Shown here in pieces: positions 31,331 through 39,684 of a DNA stretch of 64,000 nt; position 1 is the first letter of the stretch; the number at the start of each line of letters is the position of its first letter. This stretch comes from Xylanibacter rarus (GTDB taxonomy: Bacteria; Bacteroidota; Bacteroidia; Bacteroidales; Bacteroidaceae). A model generated the notes under the pieces. That model made no database searches. It was not told where the DNA came from and worked only from the letters and a program-made list of their open reading frames with translations. Location of the stretch: assembly GCF_001275135.1 (NCBI RefSeq), contig NZ_LFQU01000004.1:97099-161098 (forward strand), written 5' to 3'. Position numbers and translations under genes: made by a program.

Positions 31331-31338
31331 CAAAGATA
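31331..31338 (-). promoter_or_regulatory. Candidate -7 element of the MATE gene
   Basis: TATCTTTG on the minus strand, 8 nt before the chosen start codon. No strong -33 partner. If real, the message would be almost leaderless. Confidence 0.4.
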
Positions 31339-31473
31339 GTGCTTTTTTCATAAAAGCCCACCCTTTTGCCCTTCCTTGCACGGCGATGACAAAATATTTA
31401 TCAGAAAACAGCCTGCATACACACCGGCAGTAAACGGACAGGCATGAAAATAAATCTTGTCAGCGCAGAAAAT

Positions 31474-31503
31474 AAGGCGGAGTGACATACACCCCGCCTT
31501 TTA
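31474..31503 (-). terminator. Terminator-like hairpin after the smaller T9SS gene
   Basis: AAGGCGG ... CCGCCTT stem with T-rich flanks on both sides, about 210 nt past the stop codon. Confidence 0.6.
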
Positions 31504-31714
31504 ATGCTCATCAAAAGAATTATGTCCGATTTTCTTCAATGACCTATGCATCCATTAACACATTCAGGCTGCCATAAAGCCACGGAAAGACATATATACT
31601 AACCCATTATTAGATTATTGATTATTACTTTACCTTTATCAACCTCAAGTAAAATCCTTCGACTGTTTTAAAGGCTGTCAGTTGAATATAGAAACCGACA
31701 ACAGAATCAAAAGA

Positions 31715-33427
31715 CTACTGCAGTATGATTTTCTTACGCAGAATCTTGCCTTCTGCTTTCACCTCAACAATGTATACTCCTTTTACAAGTGAAGACACAG
31801 AAATGCGTCCACTGACACCCGAATTATGGAATACACAGCTGCCGTTTACGGCAAATATGCGAACGTCGGCGTTGTCTGCACCCAAGATATCGATGTAGTC
31901 CGATGCCTGACTTACAGATATACTTATATCATTGTCAGATATTTTGTTATCTGATATGCCTGAGGTATAGTCATCATATGCATCAAGATTCATAACCCAT
32001 CCGACATATCTATAGTCTAATCCTTGATTGAAACCTCCAAATGACAATCCTTCAGGGTTGCTTGAATTTACTATTCCAAAATGTCCGTCCGGGAACTGTT
32101 CCATAAGATCATTATAAGCTTTTTCACTTCGCGACCTCACCCAATCGGCAAAATAAGTCACCTTACCGTCAGCATATACATATGGTTCTCTGTCAAGTGG
32201 AGGCATTGGAAGTACTTGTCCCAAGAATACAGTTCCGTCATTAAGTACAGCCGTTGGGAACAGACTTTCGGTATCATTTAAAACGTTGACTTCTTCTGTT
32301 TCAGGATTAATCATCACAACATCATTGTTAACCGTATTGGTAACCATGTACTTTCCATTATCACTCACACTCATAGAAAGAATCTGGAATCTCTTTTCAT
32401 TTATCACATACTTGTCATAACGTTCAAAGTATAAATTTAAAGAGTCATTATATTCAGCTGCTTCACCACTGAACTTATTATAATCATTGGCATATCTGTT
32501 ATATCGTTCAATGCCTTCAGTTGTACTCGTATCAAAGAAGTCTGCCTCATGCTCATTTGGATTATATGTTGGATAAGGCCATCTTTCTTCCGCAGGAATT
32601 GTGAAGTCAGCATGTTCTACAGAGTCGTTATAAAGTTCAAGGGCCTTGTTGAATGCCTCAAGCTCCTCATCTGAATAATATTTCGTGGCATCTGGTTCAA
32701 CAGGCAGATATTGTGGCCATTCAGGACATATCTCGTCCTTATTGAAAAAGTAGTCCTCACACAGAATCTTATAAGTCCAGTCTTTACTCTGTGCAGAACT
32801 CCTCTCCCACATCACCGGCCAATAAATCATACCGAAGGCATCTATCAATCTGCCATAAATCTTAAGTCCGTCACTTGTAATGCCAAGAATCCACACTCCT
32901 TGATTAATACGTTTGTCAAAACCTAACTTCTCATAAGGCAAATCTTCAAACATATCATATTCACCCGATTCGTTGCGATACCATAACACCGGCTTATAAT
33001 AACTCTCCTCAGTGCCTTCAATATGCACAGAAATAGTTCCTACAGCTATGGAACCATCTGAAGAAACCCGCAAACAAGTTCCAGATGTTATATCCTTTGG
33101 CATAGGCAGAGACACAAATCCCTTATCTTCTGTCATATAGCATGGCATTTCTCCCTCAGATGTCGAACGCGATCCGGCAGCAATACCGCAATCAGAAACA
33201 TAATCAAGATAATACGAGATTTCGGGTAACTGATTGTACTCAGTAAGCTTACAGGTACGAGTATTTATAAAATATGAAATACCTTCTAAGGAACCTATTG
33301 CCCAGTTTCCATTTGACGACACATTAGTTATCACAGCCTGATGAGTTTGAAACGGAACAGGCTTTTCTTGTGCCGGAGCTGCACACATACAGCAGACTGC
33401 AAAAGCTGATAATAAAATTTTTTTCAT
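31715..33427 (-). CDS. Secreted T9SS-sorted protein B (paired with regulator B)
   Basis: A 570-residue exported protein of unknown function. A signal peptide (ILLSAFAVCCMCAAPAQ) is followed by repeating WD/Kelch-like short strands (SSNGNWAIGS, SSDGSIAVGT, SDNGKYMVTN) that suggest a beta-propeller. A Tyr/Glu-rich helical insert lies at about 240-325 (EELEAFNKALELYNDS). The C-terminal 75 residues look like a type IX secretion sorting domain (GVYIVEVKAEGKILRKK). Its coding DNA is AT-richer than the flanking genes. It lies directly downstream of regulator B and shares its leader with the larger T9SS gene at 36341-39400. Confidence 0.72.
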   Translation of the reverse strand: MKKILLSAFAVCCMCAAPAQEKPVPFQTHQAVITNVSSNGNWAIGSLEGISYFINTRTCKLTEYNQLPEISYYLDYVSDCGIAAGSRSTSEGEMPCYMTEDKGFVSLPMPKDITSGTCLRVSSDGSIAVGTISVHIEGTEESYYKPVLWYRNESGEYDMFEDLPYEKLGFDKRINQGVWILGITSDGLKIYGRLIDAFGMIYWPVMWERSSAQSKDWTYKILCEDYFFNKDEICPEWPQYLPVEPDATKYYSDEELEAFNKALELYNDSVEHADFTIPAEERWPYPTYNPNEHEADFFDTSTTEGIERYNRYANDYNKFSGEAAEYNDSLNLYFERYDKYVINEKRFQILSMSVSDNGKYMVTNTVNNDVVMINPETEEVNVLNDTESLFPTAVLNDGTVFLGQVLPMPPLDREPYVYADGKVTYFADWVRSRSEKAYNDLMEQFPDGHFGIVNSSNPEGLSFGGFNQGLDYRYVGWVMNLDAYDDYTSGISDNKISDNDISISVSQASDYIDILGADNADVRIFAVNGSCVFHNSGVSGRISVSSLVKGVYIVEVKAEGKILRKKIILQ

Positions 33428-33570
33428 AAGCTAAAAGGTTTAAAGTTTTTAAAACAATATTTCGCATATAAATATTTTCCGTTATCAGATTTAAGCCAAC
33501 CATAACATGGCACAGATTTTATGCTGACACCCTCAAGACGGCATTATGTCCGGCAGACTTTTCTCGCTTG

Positions 33571-33602
33571 CAAATGTATGCATTGCTTTAAACAACTGCA
33601 AA
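33571..33602 (-). promoter_or_regulatory. Promoter of T9SS gene B
   Basis: On the minus strand TTTG, a 20-nt spacer and TACATTTG. The core, spacer and about 100 bp of leader (GCATTATGTCCGGCAGACTT on the plus strand) are conserved at the second T9SS gene (39529-39560), so the segment may also hold the binding site for the neighbouring AraC regulators. Confidence 0.75.
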
Positions 33603-33647
33603 CCGAAGATATCCAATTTCTTGAAATTGGTGATAATTCATACAAAA

Positions 33648-33676
33648 AAGAGGCCTTAAGATAAATAAAGCCTCTT
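33648..33676 (-). terminator. Terminator of regulator B
   Basis: AGAGGC ... GCCTCTT stem with flanking A and T runs, just past the stop of regulator B. Confidence 0.7.
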
Positions 33677-33725
33677 ATATTCCGGGATTTTACTCCCATT
33701 CTGTAATAATTTTAAGCGACAGATG

Positions 33726-35471
33726 TCAGATACAAGCCTTAAGTTTGTCCTTATACATTGACGGAGTGATGCCTACAATTTTGCGGAACAGCTCGACAAA
33801 TGTGGTGTACGACTTGAAACCTACGCTCTCGGCTATGGCGTTCAGCGTATAAGAACCGTAGCCTTCCGTATCAGACATACGCAGACAAGCAAGATGGATG
33901 CGGTATTCATTAACGTAGTTCTTAAAACTCTTGTGGAATGTCTCGTTGATTACGAGCGAGACATACTTACTGTTTGAGCCGACAAGGGCAGCCATACGTG
34001 CAAGCGAAAAGTCGGCGCTGCAGAATTCTGTGGTGTTCTCCATTATGTCGACTACCGAATCGAGCAGCTTTCTGCGCATGTCATCATTGATGCCACCCGA
34101 CTTGGCTTTATGTACCATATTGTCAGACTGCTCTGAGACACCGGCATCCTTGACGACATCATCGGCATCATAGGCTGCCAGCCTACCCCGAAGCTGTTCG
34201 GCCTCGGCCTCCGACTCTTTAAGACGGCTTACCGCATCGTTCAGGCGCTGCCTCATTATCTCCTGATTATTGACAAAGTTGCGGTTGACGACAAACAGAT
34301 TGTTGTAGCTCTTGTCTATACGCTTTTTCTGTCTATATACAACAAGCAAGAGCAGCCCTACGACAAGCGTTACCACAGACACGGCGGCTATGGTGTATCT
34401 TTGCGCCGAGATCGTGAGCACACGCTCCTTCTCGCGCTTGTTGAGCGAGGCTATGTATTTGTCGTACTTGTCCATCTCATAAAGCGTCTGCTCGTTTTTG
34501 ACGGCATCAAACTCGTTAGTGTTGAATATCGAGTCCTTCTCATGCTGATAACGCGCCCTGTATCGGCTTGCAGCCTTGTAATTGCCTACTGAATCATAAA
34601 AGTCTGCATATTTTACAAGGACATCAAGACACGAATGCAGTATTCCGTGCTTTACGGCCGTACTCTCGCACAGACGCAGGTATTTCAACGTAGAGTCACG
34701 GTCGCCCAGGCTAATATAGTTTTGATAAAGCTCTATATAAGCATAACAAATATATCTCGGACTCATTTTATTCTTAACAGCATAATTCAACAAGTCGTTG
34801 CATGTATTAATGGCTTCACGGTAGTTTTTTTCAGTTCTGAGAATCAGTCCGAAATTAAAAATGCTCATGTAGCAGTTTTCCTTGTCGGCAGGATTCTTCA
34901 CCTTCTCGGACATGCGGTGATACTTTCGCGCCTCTTTCGTTTTGCCTATCTGAGTGCTCACTGCGGTCATATTGGCAAGAATCTTGTACTCATTGGCCCT
35001 GTCGCCATATTTATGACAAGATTCATAGCCTTTCTTGTAATACGACAAGCCTTTGGCATAGTCCTCGAACACACAATAGACACTTGCTATGTTGTTATAG
35101 AAGTGCCCTATCTCCCGCCTGTCCTTGCATGCGCTGTAGATGCGCAGTCCGCTGAAATAAGCTGAGAGAGCACCTGCGTAGTTGCCTTTCATATAGAGAA
35201 TATTGCCTTTCTTCAGATATGCCATGGCGCATTGCTGCTTGTCTTTGTCGGAGAGTTTGTCGTTCATTCGGTTGCACGCCACCATATAATACACCAGGGC
35301 GGTGTCAGAATGTCCGGCATTGAGATAATGTTCTGCCTTCTTCATTATATAGTCTATCGAGGCGTCAGATGTCTTTTTGACCAAAGTCATATAGTCTTTG
35401 GCCAGCACGCGGGCACCGGCGCATGAGGGCAGGAGCATCAGCAGCACAAGCAGAAGCGTGCGCAACGCCAT
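33726..35471 (-). CDS. Membrane TPR-AraC regulator B
   Basis: A 581-residue membrane-bound transcription regulator. A signal peptide (LRTLLLVLLMLLPSCAGA) is followed by TPR repeats in the periplasm (about 45-330; YLKKGNILYMKGN, YNNIASVY), one membrane segment (about 360-380; SVVTLVVGLLLLVVY), a coiled coil (about 385-430) and a C-terminal AraC DNA-binding domain (about 485-581; LARMAALVG, LNAIAESVGFKSYTTF). I chose the ATG at 35471 because it starts the signal peptide; an ATG at 35612 is also downstream of the promoter. It is a paralogue of the regulator at 39685-41430, with the same length. It probably controls the adjacent secreted-protein gene. Confidence 0.85.
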   Translation of the reverse strand: MALRTLLLVLLMLLPSCAGARVLAKDYMTLVKKTSDASIDYIMKKAEHYLNAGHSDTALVYYMVACNRMNDKLSDKDKQQCAMAYLKKGNILYMKGNYAGALSAYFSGLRIYSACKDRREIGHFYNNIASVYCVFEDYAKGLSYYKKGYESCHKYGDRANEYKILANMTAVSTQIGKTKEARKYHRMSEKVKNPADKENCYMSIFNFGLILRTEKNYREAINTCNDLLNYAVKNKMSPRYICYAYIELYQNYISLGDRDSTLKYLRLCESTAVKHGILHSCLDVLVKYADFYDSVGNYKAASRYRARYQHEKDSIFNTNEFDAVKNEQTLYEMDKYDKYIASLNKREKERVLTISAQRYTIAAVSVVTLVVGLLLLVVYRQKKRIDKSYNNLFVVNRNFVNNQEIMRQRLNDAVSRLKESEAEAEQLRGRLAAYDADDVVKDAGVSEQSDNMVHKAKSGGINDDMRRKLLDSVVDIMENTTEFCSADFSLARMAALVGSNSKYVSLVINETFHKSFKNYVNEYRIHLACLRMSDTEGYGSYTLNAIAESVGFKSYTTFVELFRKIVGITPSMYKDKLKACI

Positions 35472-35672
35472 GAAGCAAGAATTTAAAACAGAACGAGAGG
35501 CACCGGCCTTATCGTGTGCAGATTCTGCCGTAGAGAGCTGCGAACCAAGGCACGGAGATATCTGTGATGCCGGATTATAGGATGAATTTATAATGCTTAT
35601 GATGTTTTTCATTAGCCGTAAGATTTCTACGTTTATATTCAAGGCTTTCTTTGCAGAAAGCCAAAATATCAG

Positions 35673-35703
35673 CAAAGATAGTGAAAGGTGAGAGCAATAC
35701 AAA
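35673..35703 (-). promoter_or_regulatory. Promoter of regulator B
   Basis: On the minus strand TTTG, a 19-nt spacer and TATCTTTG, a full consensus match. It is duplicated at 41630-41660. A degenerate second copy lies around 35755-35790. Confidence 0.75.
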
Positions 35704-35825
35704 ATGAAAAACGTATTTTTTTATTTTTATTGCCGAACCGATGCCTATATTATCAAAAGATAGTGAAAGGCGAGAGCAATACATATTGCATACCATGACT
35801 AAGGCAAACAAGCAAAATAAGGCAC

Positions 35826-35856
35826 AAAAAGGGCGCGGTTCGTAAGAGCCGCGCCC
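35826..35856 (-). terminator. Duplicated hsp20 terminator
   Basis: GGGCGCGG ... CCGCGCCC followed by Ts on the minus strand. It is a near copy of the hsp20 terminator at 41818-41850 and ends the hsp20 remnant. Confidence 0.8.
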
Positions 35857-35910
35857 TTGGGCTATGGTATATTCATCTTAAAGTTGCCGCAAGCGGCGCT
35901 AAACGGGATG

Positions 35911-36018
35911 TTATTTCACCTCTATCTGACGTGCCGCAGGACACTCGGGCTTAGACATCTTAGGCAGCGTTACGGTGAGCACGCTGTCGTTTACTCTGGC
36001 TGCGATAGCCTCCTTCAT
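35911..36018 (-). pseudogene. Hsp20 C-terminal remnant
   Basis: The last 34 codons of the Hsp20 gene (EAIAARVNDSVLTV to the stop) with one Gly-to-Ser change compared with the intact gene at 41905-42330. The match stops abruptly at 36016. By chance an ATG at 36018 opens a 35-residue frame. It is a relic of a segmental duplication rather than a functional chaperone. Confidence 0.85.
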
Positions 36019-36200
36019 CAAAAAGTACAGGCCAGCTTGCTTTAGCCAAAGAATCTTTATACAGTTCAAGGGCGTGATTATAGACGGCCAGTTCCTCTTC
36101 GGTAAAATACTCTGGGATGTCTGGCTTTTCAGCTCCTGAGGCTATTCGGGACAAATCCCGTCTTTGTTGAATACAAAAGCCTTCTCAAGACCGTTGCTTG
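36019..36200 (-). pseudogene. Broken fragment of a T9SS-type secreted gene
   Basis: On the minus strand this reads FVFNKDGICPE, then a TAG where the paralogue at 31715-33427 has Trp, then after a frame change IPEYFTEEELAVYNHALELY. That matches residues about 230-265 of the paralogue (FNKDEICPEWPQ, YYSDEELEAFNKALELY). It has a nonsense change, a frameshift and no ends, and it is fused directly to the hsp20 remnant. Confidence 0.75.
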
Positions 36201-36213
36201 GGAAGGCTTTTTC
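36175..36213 (-). terminator. Terminator of the larger T9SS gene
   Basis: AAAAGCCTTCTCAAG ... CTTGGGAAGGCTTTT, a 15-bp stem with one mismatch, about 130 nt past the stop of the 36341-39400 gene. Confidence 0.75.
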
Positions 36214-36340
36214 TGTTAACATCTGAAATTAACTTGTCCAGGTTTTATGTATATGTAGTCTGTTGGTTGCTGACATCGTCAATTTCATTTGTTCATCATA
36301 AGTTATAACGTTTTTAAAGGCTATTAATCATGGAAACGTG

Positions 36341-39300
36341 TTATTTGATAATTATCTTTTTCACAACAGCTTTTCCACCCTTGCTTATTTTTAGAACATA
36401 AATACCCGGTGTTACGCCGTTAAGTGATATGGCGTTTGCGGCAGACTGTGATACGCAGATACCGTTTGTGTTAAAGATTTCTGCTTTGTCAAACTCACCG
36501 TTAATATTGATGTTCTTCGTTTCAGAATTGAACGATATGCTAAGGTCGTCGATAGTATATTGGCTGATGTCAGTGCTGCTGTCGAAGATGAAGGCTTCTG
36601 ATGCGTCAGACACAGAACCGTCAGTATAATATGCCATTACGTAATAGCTGTCGCCATCCTTTGCGTCATTGTCGAAGTAGTGGGTCTGAAGTTTGTCGAG
36701 AACAGCTGTAGACAACAACTCTCCGTTGCGGAAGACGCTGTAGTATATGTTCTCTGTTTCTGATGGCTTCAGTTCCGGTTCGTCTGTCACGCAGCCGGTA
36801 ATGTTCCAGCAGCAAGGTGATTTTTCGTTGTTTTCACCGTAAAATTCTGACACTTTTTGCCAAGTTGCTCCGTTGTCCTCAGAGAACAGGTCGCTCTTTC
36901 CTGCAATAAACTTGTCTGAAACGGCGTAGAGCAGAGGTATCTGTTCTGCATCATAGTCGTGTACCTTGATGCCTATTTTAAGCTCTTTGCTTCCGTCAAT
37001 GAGCAGAGGCTCGTCAAGTGCTGTCGTAAAGTATTCATTGTATGGCAGATCTTCTATTTCTTGCTCTCTTACAAGCTTGCCGTCTTCAAATACAACGATT
37101 GCGGCGTGTATGCCTTTGTTTACTTCATACCAGTCGTAGAAATTGATGATGGTTGTTACTCCTGTCAGATACTTTCCTTTGTACGGTGCCAGGTCGTCTT
37201 TGTCGAAGGCGTTGGCTCCGATTACTTCTTTTCCTTCGTTGCCGAGCGTAAACATGCTTTCAACCACGCTGTTGATATGGTTCAGCTGATAAGCACCGAA
37301 ATTGTTCTTCCATATAAGTGAAAGCGGTGTGTCGCTGCTGTTCTTGCAGCCTGTGAGTCCTTCGGGAGCGTCTTTCTTTACTTCGTTGCCCGTTGTTATT
37401 TTCACGTTCTCAATATCCACGTAATATAATGATTTGCCTTGGCCGTGGCTGTGGAAACGGATAGAGAATATCTTGCCTGCAACCTCTTTTGATATGTCCA
37501 CGTTTATCATGTTCCATTTGTGCTGCGGGTTTAATTCTGCAATCGACCAGTCGCCTACAGATTTCCATGTGTCGCCGTTGTCTGTTGTCACTTCGAGGCT
37601 TATCGAGTCGTTGTCAAGAGCTTGGTCTTCAATGTTGATGAATCCGTAGATATTGGCAAATGAAACATTCACTGATTCTTCGTTGGTGGCGTCCATAGGT
37701 CTTGATACAAGACTTGATGAGTGGGGCTTGGCGTTGCTTACGTATATAGCGGCGCATGTTGTCTGAAGCAGTCCGTAACCGTCCAAAATCCATTTAGTGT
37801 CTTCGCCTTCGCCATAGTCAGCCTCAGTAGTCCAATAGTTTGTTTCGAGTGAGCCTGAGTCGAAGTCGTCAAAGAATGGCAGTGCGTAAGTGTCGGGAAC
37901 AGATGCTTTAAAAGGAACTGATTTTTGTGAAAGCATTGTGCCTCCGTCAGCCTTTGCCAGAACTGCCTCTACAGTATATTCGGGGTGTCCGTATATGTCT
38001 TTGTCTCTGAAAGACATTTCCTGCTCTGTTGCTTCTATATTGCCTATAAGTTCACCGTCGCGGTATATGTTATATGATTTCAGTGTAAGAGTCTTATATT
38101 CAGTTTCGTCTTTTGTCCACGACAGTTTTGCCTCTTTCAGTGCGTCAGACTTTGCATTGAGTCCGGTTGGGGTCAATGGTATTTCAGTGTTGCTGATGTC
38201 ATCCACGTTCAACACCCAGAATTTAGGTGTCTGCTGGAGGAATGTGTTGTAGATATCTGCATTTCCTGCAATAGTCTGGCCGTCAGCAGAGATGAATGAT
38301 GGTATCGTCAGTGTTTCCTCATCGAAAGTGAAATCAATGTCAGAATTTACTCCCTCAGCTGCTATTGTCATGTAATAGCTGAAGTCGTAGATTGCATTAC
38401 GCTCGTATGAATACCAGAAAGGATGTGTGTAAGGCATCGGACCTAAGATTGGGTTGCCATAGTCGTATGCTCCGGCAACGTTTCCATTGTTGTCAATGCT
38501 TGCATAGCTGAAGTTGTTCCAGTTGTCATATTCACCAAAAGAAGGCAAAGGTCTGCATTCTTTTGTTTCTGTGTTGTATATATAAGTCTTGAACGTGTTG
38601 CTTTCGCTGAAAATAACGAATTTTCCATTCGGGCTTACATCAATAAGATTCATTACGCATAAATAACGGAATTCTATGCCCAGGTCTTCGTGTGTCAGGA
38701 CGGTTATCTTGTCGTCATCCCAGATGCACAGGTAAGTGCCTTTGTCGTCATCTTCATTGGATGTTATGATGCCGAATATTTTTCCGTCTGATGATATTTT
38801 CATCGCGTATCCGTTTTTCATATTTTCCGGTACGGTAAGGAATTCTATCACGTATTTACCTTCGCTGTTCTTGACCCACTTACACGGAGTAATAAAAGCG
38901 CCTGAACCGATATTGAAGTTTCCTATCACGATGTTACCGTCTTCAGAAATATCTTGACTGAAGGCGCCATCTGCAGAACTTGAAATGGTGGAAATGTCAA
39001 AGTCGCCATATTCTAATAAAGTGCGTTTTCCGTTTTCCCATATAGCGGCAGAAATCGGGTTCTCTTCAGAAGCCAGCTTAATGTCTGTGTTGATGGCGTC
39101 TCCGCAGATAATACCGTTGTTGCTTACGGCCTTAAACCTGCCACACTTTGTGAAGTCGCTCGGGTCAGCCTCTGTGATCCATGAAAGCGTTCCGTCTTTT
39201 ATGTTGTAAATGAAGCTTTTCATGTCCATTCCGTTTATGGAATGTTCAATGGCTACAGATGTACCAACAAAGTACTGTCCGTTGGGGGAGATGCCACTGC

Positions 39301-39400
39301 CGTTGATGTTTTCGCCAATAGTTTTGAATCCTTTCTCTGCATAGGCGTTTCCAGTGAACGCCGTAAAAGCAGCCATTAGAAAAATGAAGATCTTTTTCAT
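36341..39400 (-). CDS. Secreted T9SS-sorted protein A (paired with regulator A)
   Basis: A 1019-residue exported protein of unknown function. The signal peptide (IFIFLMAAFTAFTGNAYA) is followed by propeller-like short repeats (SPNGQYFVGT, SEDGNIVIGN, SPNGKFVIFS; about 25-390), a fibronectin-III-like domain (about 400-490), a jelly-roll/MAM-like domain (about 505-680; FFDDFDSGS) and further beta domains. The last 75 residues match a type IX sorting domain (TPGIYVLKISKGGKAVVKK). I chose ATG 39400 (MKKIFIF) over an upstream TTG. The DNA is AT-rich. It shares its leader and regulator type with the smaller T9SS gene, but the bodies are only distantly similar. Confidence 0.75.
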   Translation of the reverse strand: MKKIFIFLMAAFTAFTGNAYAEKGFKTIGENINGSGISPNGQYFVGTSVAIEHSINGMDMKSFIYNIKDGTLSWITEADPSDFTKCGRFKAVSNNGIICGDAINTDIKLASEENPISAAIWENGKRTLLEYGDFDISTISSSADGAFSQDISEDGNIVIGNFNIGSGAFITPCKWVKNSEGKYVIEFLTVPENMKNGYAMKISSDGKIFGIITSNEDDDKGTYLCIWDDDKITVLTHEDLGIEFRYLCVMNLIDVSPNGKFVIFSESNTFKTYIYNTETKECRPLPSFGEYDNWNNFSYASIDNNGNVAGAYDYGNPILGPMPYTHPFWYSYERNAIYDFSYYMTIAAEGVNSDIDFTFDEETLTIPSFISADGQTIAGNADIYNTFLQQTPKFWVLNVDDISNTEIPLTPTGLNAKSDALKEAKLSWTKDETEYKTLTLKSYNIYRDGELIGNIEATEQEMSFRDKDIYGHPEYTVEAVLAKADGGTMLSQKSVPFKASVPDTYALPFFDDFDSGSLETNYWTTEADYGEGEDTKWILDGYGLLQTTCAAIYVSNAKPHSSSLVSRPMDATNEESVNVSFANIYGFINIEDQALDNDSISLEVTTDNGDTWKSVGDWSIAELNPQHKWNMINVDISKEVAGKIFSIRFHSHGQGKSLYYVDIENVKITTGNEVKKDAPEGLTGCKNSSDTPLSLIWKNNFGAYQLNHINSVVESMFTLGNEGKEVIGANAFDKDDLAPYKGKYLTGVTTIINFYDWYEVNKGIHAAIVVFEDGKLVREQEIEDLPYNEYFTTALDEPLLIDGSKELKIGIKVHDYDAEQIPLLYAVSDKFIAGKSDLFSEDNGATWQKVSEFYGENNEKSPCCWNITGCVTDEPELKPSETENIYYSVFRNGELLSTAVLDKLQTHYFDNDAKDGDSYYVMAYYTDGSVSDASEAFIFDSSTDISQYTIDDLSISFNSETKNININGEFDKAEIFNTNGICVSQSAANAISLNGVTPGIYVLKISKGGKAVVKKIIIK

Positions 39401-39528
39401 AAGCAAAAAGGTTTAAAGTTTTTAAAACAATTATTTCACACAAATATTCATCGTCCGATTTACATCTGCCAGAAAACAGAACAAATATCTTCAAGAAAGC
39501 ATTATGTCCGGCAGACTTTTCTCACTTG

Positions 39529-39560
39529 CAAATGTATGCATTGCTTTAAACAAATGCAAA
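39529..39560 (-). promoter_or_regulatory. Promoter of T9SS gene A
   Basis: TTTG, a 20-nt spacer and TACATTTG on the minus strand, nearly identical to the promoter at 33571-33602, with the same conserved leader. Confidence 0.75.
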
Positions 39561-39605
39561 CCGAAGATATCCAACTTTCTGAAAATCGGTGATAATAAAT
39601 AATAA

Positions 39606-39635
39606 GAAGTCTGATTATATTTACAATCAGACTTC
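39606..39635 (-). terminator. Terminator of regulator A
   Basis: Perfect 11-bp stem GAAGTCTGATT ... AATCAGACTTC, about 50 nt past the regulator stop. Confidence 0.75.
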
Positions 39636-39684
39636 AATTTTCAGGAAATAATCTTAAATGGCATAAAAACCTTACACGCAAATA

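Noticed and set aside
35960-36154. A functional 64-residue gene at the duplication joint
   Set aside because: Its frame is a patchwork of a broken T9SS-type gene and an out-of-frame hsp20 tail.
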